From: an uncultured Aquitalea sp.
GTDB lineage: Bacteria; Pseudomonadota; Gammaproteobacteria; Burkholderiales; Chromobacteriaceae
DNA length: 64,000 bases
Direction: 5' to 3'
Assembly (NCBI RefSeq): GCF_945957525.1
Contig: NZ_CAMFLA010000007.1
Coordinates: 124,001-188,000 of the forward strand
The translations under genes were made by a program, and so were the position numbers. Positions 1 to 7,796 of this stretch are shown in pieces. The notes beneath the pieces are model-generated. The model made no database searches, had not been told where the DNA came from, and was given only the letters and a program-made list of their open reading frames with translations. Position 1 is the first letter of the stretch. Each line of letters opens with the position of its first letter.

Positions 1-3000
1 CCATCCCGGCCTTAATGAGGATCTGGCCGCCACGGCGGTATGGGGCACGCAACAGGTCAACATGTTCGAAGGCGCCAAGTACGACGGCGTCTACGCCATG
101 TGGTACGGCAAGGGGCCGGGCGTGGACCGTTCCGGCGACGTGATCAAGCACGGCAATGTGGCCGGCACCTCGCGCCACGGCGGCGTGCTGCTGGTGGCTG
201 GCGACGACCACGCCGCCAAATCCTCCACCTTCCCGCACCAGTCCGACCATATTCTCGCCGCCAGCATGATTCCGGTGCTGTCGCCCTCCGGCGTGCAGGA
301 GGTCATCGATTTCGGCCTGCACGGCTGGGCGATGAGCCGCTATTCCGGTTGCTGGACCGCCATCAAGGCCATTTCCGACACCATCGAAAGCTCGGCGGTG
401 GTGGACATCTCGCCGGAGCGCTTCCAATTTGTCATCCCGGCGGACTTCCCCATTCCGGAAGGCGGCCTGTCCATCCGCTGGCCGGATCCGCCGCTAGTGC
501 AGGAAAAACGCGTACTGCATCACCGCCTCTACGCCGCCCTCGCCTACGCCCGCGCCAACAAACTCAACCGGGTCACGCTCGATTCGCCCAAACCGCGCCT
601 GGGCATCATCACCTGCGGCAAGAGCTATCTGGACGTGATGCAGGCGCTGGACGATCTGGGCATCGATGAAAAACTGGCCGCCGACATCGGCCTGCGCATC
701 TTCAAGGTGGGCATGGTATGGCCGCTGGAGCCGGAAGGCGTGCGTCAGTTTGCCGAAGGCCTGGACGAGATTCTGGTGGTGGAAGAAAAACGCCAGATCA
801 TCGAATACCAATTGAAAGAACAGCTCTACAACTGGCGCGACGACGTGCGTCCGCGCGTGGTGGGCAAGTTTGCCGAAAAAGGCGAATGGGCGTTGCCGCA
901 CGGCGACTGGTTGCTGCCCGCCGCCGGAGAACTGACGCCGGCCATGATTGCGCGCGCCATCGCCAGCCGCTTGGCGCTGATCTTTGACAGCCCGGTGATC
1001 CATGACCGGCTGAAGTTCTACGACGAAAAAGAAGCGCAGTTGGTGAAGCCGCGCGAAAACATCGCCCGCGTGCCGCATTACTGCTCAGGCTGTCCGCACA
1101 ACACCAGCACCCGCGTGCCGGAAGGCAGCCGCGCGGTCGCCGGCATTGGCTGCCATTACATGGCGCACTGGATTGAAGGCGACAGCACCAAAACCTTCAC
1201 CCAGATGGGTGGCGAAGGCATCACCTGGGTGGGCCAGGCGCCCTTCACCCATACCCGCCACATTTTCACCAATCTGGGCGACGGTACTTACTTCCACTCC
1301 GGCATTCTGGCCATCCGCGCCGCCGTGGCGGCCAAGGTCAACATCACCTACAAGCTGCTCTACAACGACGCGGTGGCCATGACCGGCGGCCAGCATGTGG
1401 ACGGCTATCTCGATGTGCCGATGATTACCCGCCAACTGGCGGCCGAGGGCGTGAAACGCATCGTTATCACCAGCGACGATCCGGACAAATACCGCGGCGC
1501 GCACGGCCCGGTGACGGGGTTGGCCGAAGGCGTGGACATTTTTCATCGCCGCGAGCTGGACCGTCTGCAACGCGAGTTGCGCGAGACCGAAGGCGTCACC
1601 GTGCTGATCCACGATCAGACCTGCGCCGCTGAAAAACGCCGCCGCCGCAAACGCAAAGAGTTTCCCGATCCGGCCAAACGCGCCGTCATCAACGAGCGCG
1701 TCTGCGAGGGTTGCGGCGACTGCGGGCAGAAATCCGGCTGCCTGTCGGTGTTGCCGGTGGAAACCGCGCTAGGCCGCAAACGCCGCATCGATCAGTCCAG
1801 CTGCAACAAGGACTTCAGCTGCGTGGAAGGCTTCTGTCCCAGCTTCGTCACCGTGGAAGGCGGCCAGTTGAAGAAACAGGCCGGCGCTTCGGCCAACCTT
1901 GCCGACATGCCGCCGCTGCCCGCCCCGGCCATTCCGGCGCTGGATCAGCCCTACGGCATCATGGTGACCGGCATTGGCGGCACAGGCGTGGTCACTATCG
2001 GTCAGGTGCTGGGCATGGCCGCGTATCTGGATCACAAGGGTGTCACCGTGCTGGACATGGCCGGCCTTGCGCAAAAGGGCGGCTCGGTGTGGTCGCATGT
2101 GCGTCTGGCCGCTTCGCAAGAACAGCTGCACGCCGTGCGCATCGCCGCTGGCGACGCCAACCTGGTGCTGGGCTGCGATCTGGTGGTCACTGCCTCGGAG
2201 GAAGCGCTGGCCAAAATGCGCGAAGGCTTCAGCCAGGCCATCGTCAACAGTTACGAATCCCCTACCAGCGCCTTCCTGAAAAACCCGGATGTGCGTTTCC
2301 CGACCCGCGCCATGAAGGACGCCATCGTCGAATCCGTCGGCAACGGCAGGTTTGCCGAAGTCAACGCCACCCGCTTGGCCACCTCGCTGATGGGCGACGC
2401 CATTGCTAGCAATATGTTCATGTTGGGTTACGCCTGGCAGAAGGGGCTGGTGCCCGTCAGCGAAGCCGCGCTGATGGAAGCCATCCGCCTCAACGGCGCG
2501 GCCGTGGCTTTCAACCAGCAGGCCTTCCTCTGGGGCCGTCACGCCGCGCACGACCCGGCCCGGGTTGAAGCGCTAGTGACACCGTCCTCGGTGGTGCAGT
2601 TTGTTCCACGTGAAACGGCGGACGGCGTCATGCATCACCGCGCCAAGGAGCTGACCGCTTACCAGAACGCCGCCCTGGCCGAACGCTACAAGGCGCTGGT
2701 GGAGCAAACCAGCCACAAGGAAACCGCGCTCAACCCGGCCAGCAACGCACTGACGCTGGCCGTGGCCCGCGCCTACTACCACGTGCTGGCGTACAAGGAT
2801 GAGTACGAAGTGGCGCGCCTGTTTACCGACGGCGAGTTCCAGCGCGAGCTGGCCAGCCAGTTTGAAGGCGACTACCAGCTGCGCTTCCACATCGGCGCCA
2901 GCTGGGTCACCGGCGGCCATGCTCGCAAGATCGCCTTCGGCCCCTGGCTGTTGCGCGGCATGAAGTTGCTGGCACGGCTGCGCTTCCTGCGCGGCAGCGC

Positions 3001-3253
3001 CTTCGACCCCTTCGGCTGGCAGAAAGACCGCCAGCTGGAGCGCCGCTTGATTGTCGAGTTCGAATCGCTGGTGGAAAAACTGCTGGCCGCGCTGACGGTG
3101 GACAACATCGCCAATGCCGCCGAGGCGGTGCGCCAGTTCGACAGTGTGCGCGGCTTCGGCCACGTGAAAGAGAAGAACTGGGCGCAAGCGCAGTCGCGCA
3201 TCAAGGCATTGCTGGAAGGCAACAAGGGCAACGCTCGCCGTCAGGTAGCCTGA
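1..3253 (+). CDS. Indolepyruvate ferredoxin oxidoreductase family protein (fused subunits), 5' truncated
   Basis: Thiamine-diphosphate, iron-sulfur 2-oxoacid oxidoreductase of the fused indolepyruvate:ferredoxin oxidoreductase family, which converts aryl-pyruvates to aryl-acetyl-CoA with ferredoxin as acceptor. The reading frame is open to the window edge (HPGLNEDLAATAVWG precedes the first ATG at 62), so the true start lies outside; about 1,080 residues are visible of roughly 1,150 usual. Counting from the ATG at 62, a YCSGCPHN motif and the GIGCHYMAHW / MGGEG thiamine-binding part lie near 340-385. Cysteine-rich Fe-S ligands (CEGCGDCG, then CNKDFSC and FCPSF) lie near 547-597. The gamma-type domain begins at GIGGTGVVTIGQ near 637. 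A near-parS site lies in its 3' half (2603-2616). A rho-independent terminator follows. Confidence 0.9.
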   Translation, partial: HPGLNEDLAATAVWGTQQVNMFEGAKYDGVYAMWYGKGPGVDRSGDVIKHGNVAGTSRHGGVLLVAGDDHAAKSSTFPHQSDHILAASMIPVLSPSGVQEVIDFGLHGWAMSRYSGCWTAIKAISDTIESSAVVDISPERFQFVIPADFPIPEGGLSIRWPDPPLVQEKRVLHHRLYAALAYARANKLNRVTLDSPKPRLGIITCGKSYLDVMQALDDLGIDEKLAADIGLRIFKVGMVWPLEPEGVRQFAEGLDEILVVEEKRQIIEYQLKEQLYNWRDDVRPRVVGKFAEKGEWALPHGDWLLPAAGELTPAMIARAIASRLALIFDSPVIHDRLKFYDEKEAQLVKPRENIARVPHYCSGCPHNTSTRVPEGSRAVAGIGCHYMAHWIEGDSTKTFTQMGGEGITWVGQAPFTHTRHIFTNLGDGTYFHSGILAIRAAVAAKVNITYKLLYNDAVAMTGGQHVDGYLDVPMITRQLAAEGVKRIVITSDDPDKYRGAHGPVTGLAEGVDIFHRRELDRLQRELRETEGVTVLIHDQTCAAEKRRRRKRKEFPDPAKRAVINERVCEGCGDCGQKSGCLSVLPVETALGRKRRIDQSSCNKDFSCVEGFCPSFVTVEGGQLKKQAGASANLADMPPLPAPAIPALDQPYGIMVTGIGGTGVVTIGQVLGMAAYLDHKGVTVLDMAGLAQKGGSVWSHVRLAASQEQLHAVRIAAGDANLVLGCDLVVTASEEALAKMREGFSQAIVNSYESPTSAFLKNPDVRFPTRAMKDAIVESVGNGRFAEVNATRLATSLMGDAIASNMFMLGYAWQKGLVPVSEAALMEAIRLNGAAVAFNQQAFLWGRHAAHDPARVEALVTPSSVVQFVPRETADGVMHHRAKELTAYQNAALAERYKALVEQTSHKETALNPASNALTLAVARAYYHVLAYKDEYEVARLFTDGEFQRELASQFEGDYQLRFHIGASWVTGGHARKIAFGPWLLRGMKLLARLRFLRGSAFDPFGWQKDRQLERRLIVEFESLVEKLLAALTVDNIANAAEAVRQFDSVRGFGHVKEKNWAQAQSRIKALLEGNKGNARRQVA
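2603..2616. promoter_or_regulatory. Near-match ParB-binding site (parS-like)
   Basis: GTTCCACGTGAAAC differs at one base from the perfect parS palindrome found four more times in this window. It lies inside the oxidoreductase gene, so it may be a weak ParB site or chance. Confidence 0.4.
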
Positions 3254-3339
3254 CCGGCAAGTTGCAGTGTGGTGCGGGCAGTGCAGCGTTTCCTGTCTCA
3301 GTCAGGGGAAACCGCTGCCTGTCCGTACGAGGGTGGTTA

Positions 3340-3370
3340 GGCGCGGGCCGGGGTCCGCGCCCTTTTTTTG
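3340..3370 (+). terminator. Rho-independent terminator of the oxidoreductase gene
   Basis: Stem GGCGCGG / CCGCGCC with a short loop is followed by seven T residues on the plus strand. It lies about 90 bases after the stop codon and before the convergent small gene. Confidence 0.8.
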
Positions 3371-3416
3371 CCCGCCGTTTCCCCACGTCGGGGAAAACCG
3401 GCACCATAATCAAGCA

Positions 3417-3653
3417 TCAGGACAGCATCAGGCTGAGCCGCTTGGCCTCGTCCAGCGCCTGATCCACGCCGCTGTACTCGTCCTGCCAGACCCAGACGCC
3501 GTGCACTACATCCAAAGCCTCCACCAGCCATAGCCGGCCTTCGCTGCCCAGCGCCACCTGACGGGCGCGCACCGGGCGACAGTAGTTGAACATCACCACC
3601 TCGTTGGTTTTGTGAACCGTGGGGTGTTTGCGGGGTGTGGAGAAAAACGGCAT
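3417..3653 (-). CDS. Small conserved-looking protein of unknown function (78 aa)
   Basis: Unrecognised 78-residue protein. I chose the ATG at 3653 (MPFFSTPRKHP) because the minus strand carries a strong AAAGGAGG ribosome site just upstream; the frame stays open to 3728 but without a comparable signal. The product is soluble-looking with no signal peptide or membrane segment. The C-terminal half is acidic and helical (SGVDQALDEAKRLSLML). It is convergent with the oxidoreductase and divergent from the NYN-domain gene. Function cannot be inferred. Confidence 0.6.
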   Translation of the reverse strand: MPFFSTPRKHPTVHKTNEVVMFNYCRPVRARQVALGSEGRLWLVEALDVVHGVWVWQDEYSGVDQALDEAKRLSLMLS

Positions 3654-3787
3654 GATCGGCCTCCTTTGCAAGGGCGGTATCCACCCCTGAACCAGCAAAC
3701 CCCGTGCCAGCTTGCTGCGCTGCGGCAATTTTGACGGCCACCGGGCGCAGGCTTAGCATGGCCGGGACCGTCCTAGAGGAGCGCAAC

Positions 3788-4678
3788 ATGGAAAACCGCA
3801 AGCTCGCGGTGCTGATCGATGCCGATAACGCCCAAGCCAGCCTGGTGGCGGAACTGTTGGCCGAAGTGGCCAAATACGGCACCGCCGTGGTGAAGCGCGC
3901 CTACGGCGACTGGACCACCACCCAGCTCAAAGGCTGGAAAGCCGTGCTGCACACCCACGCCATCCAGCCTATCCAGCAGTTTGCCTACACCAGCGGCAAG
4001 AACGCCACCGATTCGGCGCTCATCATCGATGCGATGGACCTGCTCTACACCGGCAACTTCGACGGCTTCTGCCTGGTGTCCTCCGACAGCGACTTCACCC
4101 GCCTGGCCACCCGCCTGCGCGAAGGCGGCCTGACCGTGATCGGCTTTGGCGAGCAAGCCAAAACGCCGCGTCCCTTCATCGCCGCCTGCGACAAATTCGT
4201 CTTCACCGAAATCCTCAAGCCGGAAAAGGCCAAACCCGTCGCGCAGACCGACAAGCCCAAAACCCGCGCCACGCGCGCCAAGGGCAAACCGGAGCCGGTG
4301 CGCGAGCCGGAACCTCACCCGCTGCAGGCCATGTTCACCAGCGCCATCGAGGCGGTGGAACGCGACAGCGGCTGGGCGGAGCTCTCGGTAGTGGGCTCTT
4401 ACCTCGCCAAGAACGACCCCTCGTTCGACCCGCGCAATTACGGTCATTCCCGCCTGTCGCAAATGGTGAAAAAACTGGATTTCCTCACCGTGCAAGAGCA
4501 CCGCAACGGCTCCAAACTGCACTGCGAGATCCGCATCAAGCACGACGGACACACGCCGGAAGCCGCTCCGGCCCCGGAAGTCCGCCCCGCTGCGGAGCCC
4601 AAACCCCAGCCGGCAAAAGACGCACCGCGCAAACGCCGCGTCAGCCGCAAGAAAACCGACGCCGGCCCGCAGGACTAA
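3788..4678 (+). CDS. NYN domain plus OST-HTH/LOTUS domain protein
   Basis: Predicted PIN-like (NYN) nuclease fused to a C-terminal OST-HTH/LOTUS RNA-binding domain, as in the LabA/DUF88 and limkain-like family. The start at 3788 (MENRKLAVLIDADNAQ) has GAGGAG upstream; an in-frame ATG at 3704 would add 28 unlikely residues. Acidic catalytic positions are visible as DADN near 11-14, DSALIIDAMD near 73-82 and SSDSDF near 98. A charged linker (residues about 140-180) precedes the LOTUS part (LSVVGSYLAKNDPSFDPRNY), and the tail is basic and proline-rich. Such proteins probably act on RNA; the substrate is unknown. It is a single gene with no evident operon. Confidence 0.85.
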   Translation: MENRKLAVLIDADNAQASLVAELLAEVAKYGTAVVKRAYGDWTTTQLKGWKAVLHTHAIQPIQQFAYTSGKNATDSALIIDAMDLLYTGNFDGFCLVSSDSDFTRLATRLREGGLTVIGFGEQAKTPRPFIAACDKFVFTEILKPEKAKPVAQTDKPKTRATRAKGKPEPVREPEPHPLQAMFTSAIEAVERDSGWAELSVVGSYLAKNDPSFDPRNYGHSRLSQMVKKLDFLTVQEHRNGSKLHCEIRIKHDGHTPEAAPAPEVRPAAEPKPQPAKDAPRKRRVSRKKTDAGPQD

Positions 4679-4687
4679 GCACCGCGG

Positions 4688-4762
4688 ACAAAACCTCGCA
4701 GAGACCCTGAGCCAAGACGCGCCGACGCAGACAGCACACCTGCAAGCGCAGGGGCTTTGTCG
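4688..4762 (+). repeat. Degenerate copy of the GTAC-centred intergenic repeat
   Basis: The stretch beginning ACAAAACCTCGCAGAGACCC matches the repeat at 51071-51166 through the segment CCTGAGCCAAG-CGCGCCGACGC and ends in a similar GGGGCTTTGTC. The central GTAC hairpin is missing, so this copy looks decayed. Confidence 0.6.
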
Positions 4763-4829
4763 GGGGGTACGGCCACCACAGAACACAGGCGGCGCACACG
4801 GAGCGCCCGCCAGCACAAAGGAGCAAACC

Positions 4830-5354
4830 ATGCAGATTCGAGATGCGCGACTGGAAGACCTGGCAGTCATTCTGGACATCTACAACGAGGTTATCGCCAC
4901 CACCACCGCCGTCTACAACGACGATCCCCTCAATCCGGGTGAATTCGCCGTCTGGTTCCAGGACCGCCTGGAAGCTGGTTACCCGGTGCTGGTGGCCGAA
5001 GACGGCGACGGCCGCATTCTCGGCTTTTCCAGCTTCGGCGATTTCCGCCCCCGCCCCGGTTTCCGCTTCACGGTGGAGCACAGCGTGCACCTGGCGCCGG
5101 AAGCGCGCGGCAAGGGCATCGGCAAGGCGCTGGTCAGCGCCCTGTTCCCGCGCGCGCAGGCGCTGGGCAAACACACCATGATCGGCGCGGTGGACGCCGC
5201 CAACGAGGCTTCCATCCGCTTCCACGAAAAGCTGGGCTTCATCCGCGTGGGCACGCTGCCGCAAGTGGGCTTCAAGTTCGATCGCTGGCTGGATCTGGTT
5301 TACATGCAGAAATTCATCGAAGGCAGCGGCGACGCGCCGCCAGTGACGGCCTGA
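4830..5354 (+). CDS. GNAT acetyltransferase, phosphinothricin/methionine-sulfoximine type
   Basis: A 174-residue GNAT of the phosphinothricin (L-methionine sulfoximine) N-acetyltransferase family, which acetylates small amino-acid-like substrates with acetyl-CoA in the cytoplasm. Features are the opening IRDARLEDLAVILDIYNEVI, the FTVEHSVHLAPEARGKGIGKAL acetyl-CoA loop near residue 92, and AANEASIRFHEKLGF near the C terminus. An AAGGAG ribosome site precedes the ATG. Length and motif order match the family. The gene is monocistronic and followed by a bidirectional terminator. Confidence 0.88.
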   Translation: MQIRDARLEDLAVILDIYNEVIATTTAVYNDDPLNPGEFAVWFQDRLEAGYPVLVAEDGDGRILGFSSFGDFRPRPGFRFTVEHSVHLAPEARGKGIGKALVSALFPRAQALGKHTMIGAVDAANEASIRFHEKLGFIRVGTLPQVGFKFDRWLDLVYMQKFIEGSGDAPPVTA

Positions 5355-5388
5355 ACGGGAAAGCCGACTGAAAGGCCAGGCAAGGAAG

Positions 5389-5399
5389 TTGGCCGAAGG
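5389..5399 (+). repeat. Intergenic copy of the TTGGCCGAAG word
   Basis: GTTGGCCGAAGGC lies in the non-coding gap between the GNAT and pyrI. It is one of 24 copies of the 10-mer seen by eye in the window, and one of the few not explainable by codon use. Confidence 0.7.
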
Positions 5400-5431
5400 C
5401 CGGTGAAACGGCTGGAGAAAGCCGGAAAATG

Positions 5432-5468
5432 AAAAACGCCGCAGTCCCCCTGCGGCGTTTCCCTTTTT
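5432..5468. terminator. Bidirectional terminator between the GNAT and pyrI
   Basis: Perfect inverted repeat AAACGCCGCAG / CTGCGGCGTTT around TCCCC. There are A residues on the left and T residues on the right, so it can stop transcription from both sides. Confidence 0.85.
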
Positions 5469-5531
5469 GGTACATCGCTGTTGAATCAGCGTTTTATCTT
5501 GATGCTGCTCTATTTCTGTCCTCTGTACGAC

Positions 5532-5990
5532 TTAGCGCACGACTGCAACGATATCCTTACTGAACACCTTTTCGCAATACTTGCATTTCATTTTTGTGTC
5601 TTTTTGTTGCGGCTTGACGTAGAAGAAGCTCTTTACCGGCTCTTGATGCGAAATGCAGTTGGAGTTGGGGCAAGCGAAAATGCCTTCGATGGTGTCCGGT
5701 AATTCCAGCTTGTGCTTCTTCACCACTTCGAAGTTTTCAATGACGTTGACCGTGGCCTTGGGAGCAAACAGCGCCAGCTCGTTGGCCTGGTCTTCCGTCA
5801 GCGCCACGTTCTCCACCTTGATGATGTCCTTGGCGCCCATGTGGCGCGAAGTCAGGTTCAGACCGACGGTGATGCGCTCGCCGGTTTCGGCCAACTTGAA
5901 CAGACGCAGGATGTTCACGCCCTGGCCAGCCGGAATGTGATCAATGACAGTGCCTTCTTTCAGGGCTTCTACGGTACGGGTGTATTGCAT
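5532..5990 (-). CDS. pyrI: Aspartate carbamoyltransferase regulatory chain
   Basis: Regulatory subunit of aspartate transcarbamoylase, which binds nucleotide effectors and holds catalytic trimers together. The 152 residues match the family length. The four zinc-binding cysteines are visible at C107, C112, C136 and C139 (CPNSNC and CKYC). The N-terminal allosteric part includes [12 protein letters not shown]. It lies 17 bases downstream of pyrB in the same direction, the usual pyrBI arrangement, and is probably co-transcribed and controlled with it. Confidence 0.97.
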   Translation of the reverse strand: MQYTRTVEALKEGTVIDHIPAGQGVNILRLFKLAETGERITVGLNLTSRHMGAKDIIKVENVALTEDQANELALFAPKATVNVIENFEVVKKHKLELPDTIEGIFACPNSNCISHQEPVKSFFYVKPQQKDTKMKCKYCEKVFSKDIVAVVR

Positions 5991-6007
5991 GATGGATCTC
6001 CCTGAGC

Positions 6008-6928
6008 TTAGACGGTTTCGTTCAGTACCAGCGACAGCAGCGCCTGGCGGGCGAAAACGCCGTTCTTGGCTTGCTCGAAATAGTAGGCATGCTGCGTGGC
6101 GTCGACATCCACGTGGATTTCATCCACGCGCGGCAGCGGATGCAACACCTTCATATTGGTGCGGGCGTTCTTCAGCATCTCGGCCTTGAGCACATACTTG
6201 CCCTGGATTTTCTTGAAGTCGGCTTCATCGAAGCGCTCGCGCTGCACGCGGGTCATGTAGAGGATGTCCACCTGCGGGATCACATCGTCCAGACTGCCAA
6301 CGATGGTGTATTCGATGCCCTTCTCGTCCAGCTCTTCGCAAATGTAGTCCGGCATGGCCAGTTGTTCGGGCGCCACAAAGTAGAAACGCGCGCCAAACAA
6401 GGACAAGGCCTGGGTCAGCGAGTGCACGGTGCGGCCGTACTTGAGGTCGCCGACGAAAGCCACGGTGAGGTTTTCCAGCGTGCCCTGGGTTTCACGGATG
6501 GTGAACAGGTCCAGCAGGGTTTGCGTGGGGTGCTGATTAGAGCCGTCGCCGCCGTTGATCACCGGCACCGGAGAGAACTCGCTGGCCAGACGCGCCGCGC
6601 CCTCCTTCGGATGTCGCATCACCACCGCATCGGTGTAGGAGCTGATGATCTTGATGGAGTCCGCCAGGGTTTCGCCCTTCTTGGCGCTGGTATTGCCGCC
6701 GTCGGCAAAGCCGATCACCGTGCCGCCCAGACGCTGCACAGCGGTTTCAAACGACAGGCGGGTGCGGGTGGACGGCTCGAAGAAGCAGCTGGCCACCAGC
6801 TTGCCTTGCAGCAGATCGTTGCGCGGTTCGCGTTTGAGCTGACCCGCGGTCTCCACGACAAGCTCCAGTTCCTCGCGGGAGAAATCCGGAATGGAGATGA
6901 TGTTTTTCCTGTATAGCGGGTTGGCCAT
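6008..6928 (-). CDS. pyrB: Aspartate carbamoyltransferase catalytic chain
   Basis: Catalytic subunit of aspartate transcarbamoylase, the committed step of pyrimidine synthesis (carbamoyl phosphate plus L-aspartate to N-carbamoyl-aspartate). I set the start at ATG 6928 ([16 protein letters not shown]) with AAGGAA upstream; the open frame further upstream is not coding. The product is 306 residues, as expected. The carbamoyl-phosphate loop [13 protein letters not shown] covers S53-T54-R55-T56-R57. The [17 protein letters not shown] segment lies near 130-150. First gene of pyrBI, with an attenuator-like terminator immediately upstream. Confidence 0.97.
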   Translation of the reverse strand: MANPLYRKNIISIPDFSREELELVVETAGQLKREPRNDLLQGKLVASCFFEPSTRTRLSFETAVQRLGGTVIGFADGGNTSAKKGETLADSIKIISSYTDAVVMRHPKEGAARLASEFSPVPVINGGDGSNQHPTQTLLDLFTIRETQGTLENLTVAFVGDLKYGRTVHSLTQALSLFGARFYFVAPEQLAMPDYICEELDEKGIEYTIVGSLDDVIPQVDILYMTRVQRERFDEADFKKIQGKYVLKAEMLKNARTNMKVLHPLPRVDEIHVDVDATQHAYYFEQAKNGVFARQALLSLVLNETV

Positions 6929-6964
6929 GATGGGGTTCCTTGTTATGTCTGCTGTCTGTTGCCC

Positions 6965-6997
6965 ATAAAAAAAAAGCCCCTGAATAATCAGGAGCTT
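6965..6997 (-). terminator. Putative pyrBI attenuator
   Basis: On the minus strand, AGCTCCTGA and TCAGGGGCT form a stem (one G-U pair) around TTAT, followed by nine T residues. It lies about 40 bases before the pyrB start and overlaps the end of a small leader reading frame. This is the arrangement used in UTP-sensitive attenuation of enterobacterial pyrBI. Confidence 0.7.
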
Positions 6998-7107
6998 TTC
7001 TTCTGGAAATACGCGGGTTCGGGAAATACGCCTACTCGCAGCAACGATGCCGCGCCGCCCTTGCTGGCGGTGCTGGCGACAAACGGGATCGATGCGAAAG
7101 ACTGCAA
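6988..7107 (-). CDS. Putative pyrBI leader peptide (39 aa, TTG start)
   Basis: A 39-codon reading frame on the minus strand begins at TTG 7107, with GGAGAG eight bases upstream. Its stop codon TGA lies inside the first arm of the attenuator hairpin. There is no homology to enterobacterial PyrL, only the same architecture. Two T-rich patches (CGTATTTCC repeated) before the hairpin could be RNA-polymerase pause sites. The TTG start makes this uncertain. Confidence 0.4.
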   Translation of the reverse strand: MQSFASIPFVASTASKGGAASLLRVGVFPEPAYFQKKSS

Positions 7108-7209
7108 GTGGGTGCTCTCCGAACAAACTGCTGGATTCTAATCCCAAACCCGGTCGCTTGATAAGACCCGTGTCGCAAAAACCGATTTTTACGGCACGAT
7201 TGGACAAAC

Positions 7210-7708
7210 TCACTCCGCCGCCAACAATCTTATCCCCAGCGCCAAGTACAAGCCGCCGGCAACGCGGCCAAGCCAGCGCCCGGTCGGCAAACGACTCCCC
7301 ACCACCCCTGCCAGCCGGCAAAGCAGCAAAAGATACGTTGTGTTGATCAGACAAAACACCAGCCCCAACAGCAGGAATCCACCCAGGTTGGCCGAAGCCG
7401 GCGTCAGGAAGGCGGGGAAAAACACCATGAAGAACAACACGGCCTTGGGATTGCCCAAGGTGATCCACAGGCTGCGACGAAACGGCTCACCGCTGCCCGG
7501 CGCCATATGGGCAGCGTCGCCCGAGGCCCGCCAACAGCAACAACCCAACCATAGCAGGTAGGCCGCGCCGGCCCAGCGCACTCCGGTGGCAAACACCGGA
7601 TGCGCAGCCAGCAAGGCCGCCGCACAGTGCGCTCAGCAGCGACAGTGTTCCTGCGCCTGGCGTGGCGGCCAGCAACAAGGCGGCGGGAAAAAACAGACTC
7701 CAGTGCAT
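7210..7708 (-). pseudogene. LysE/RhtB-family exporter, frameshifted and internally deleted
   Basis: Remnant of an amino-acid exporter of the LysE family. The N terminus MHWSLFFPAALLLAATPGAGTL begins at ATG 7708. The rest (LAAHPVFATGVRWAGAAYLLWLG to the C terminus at 7210) lies in another frame; the switch falls near 7620. About 35-40 residues that normally lie between the ATPG motif and the second conserved block are absent. The total coding length is about 165 codons, against roughly 205 in the family. A deletion plus frameshift explains both defects, so it is probably non-functional. Confidence 0.75.
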
Positions 7709-7743
7709 GGCGCGCTCCGGTGGCAATGTCCGCTCATGATGCC

Positions 7744-7775
7744 GGAAAACAAAACGCCGCACAGCGTGCGGCGTT
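7744..7775 (-). terminator. Terminator of the chemoreceptor gene
   Basis: Stem CGCCGCAC / GTGCGGCG is followed on the minus strand by TTTTGTTTT, 20-50 bases after the chemoreceptor stop. Confidence 0.8.
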
Positions 7776-7796
7776 GATGCGGGCAGCGACTGGCGA

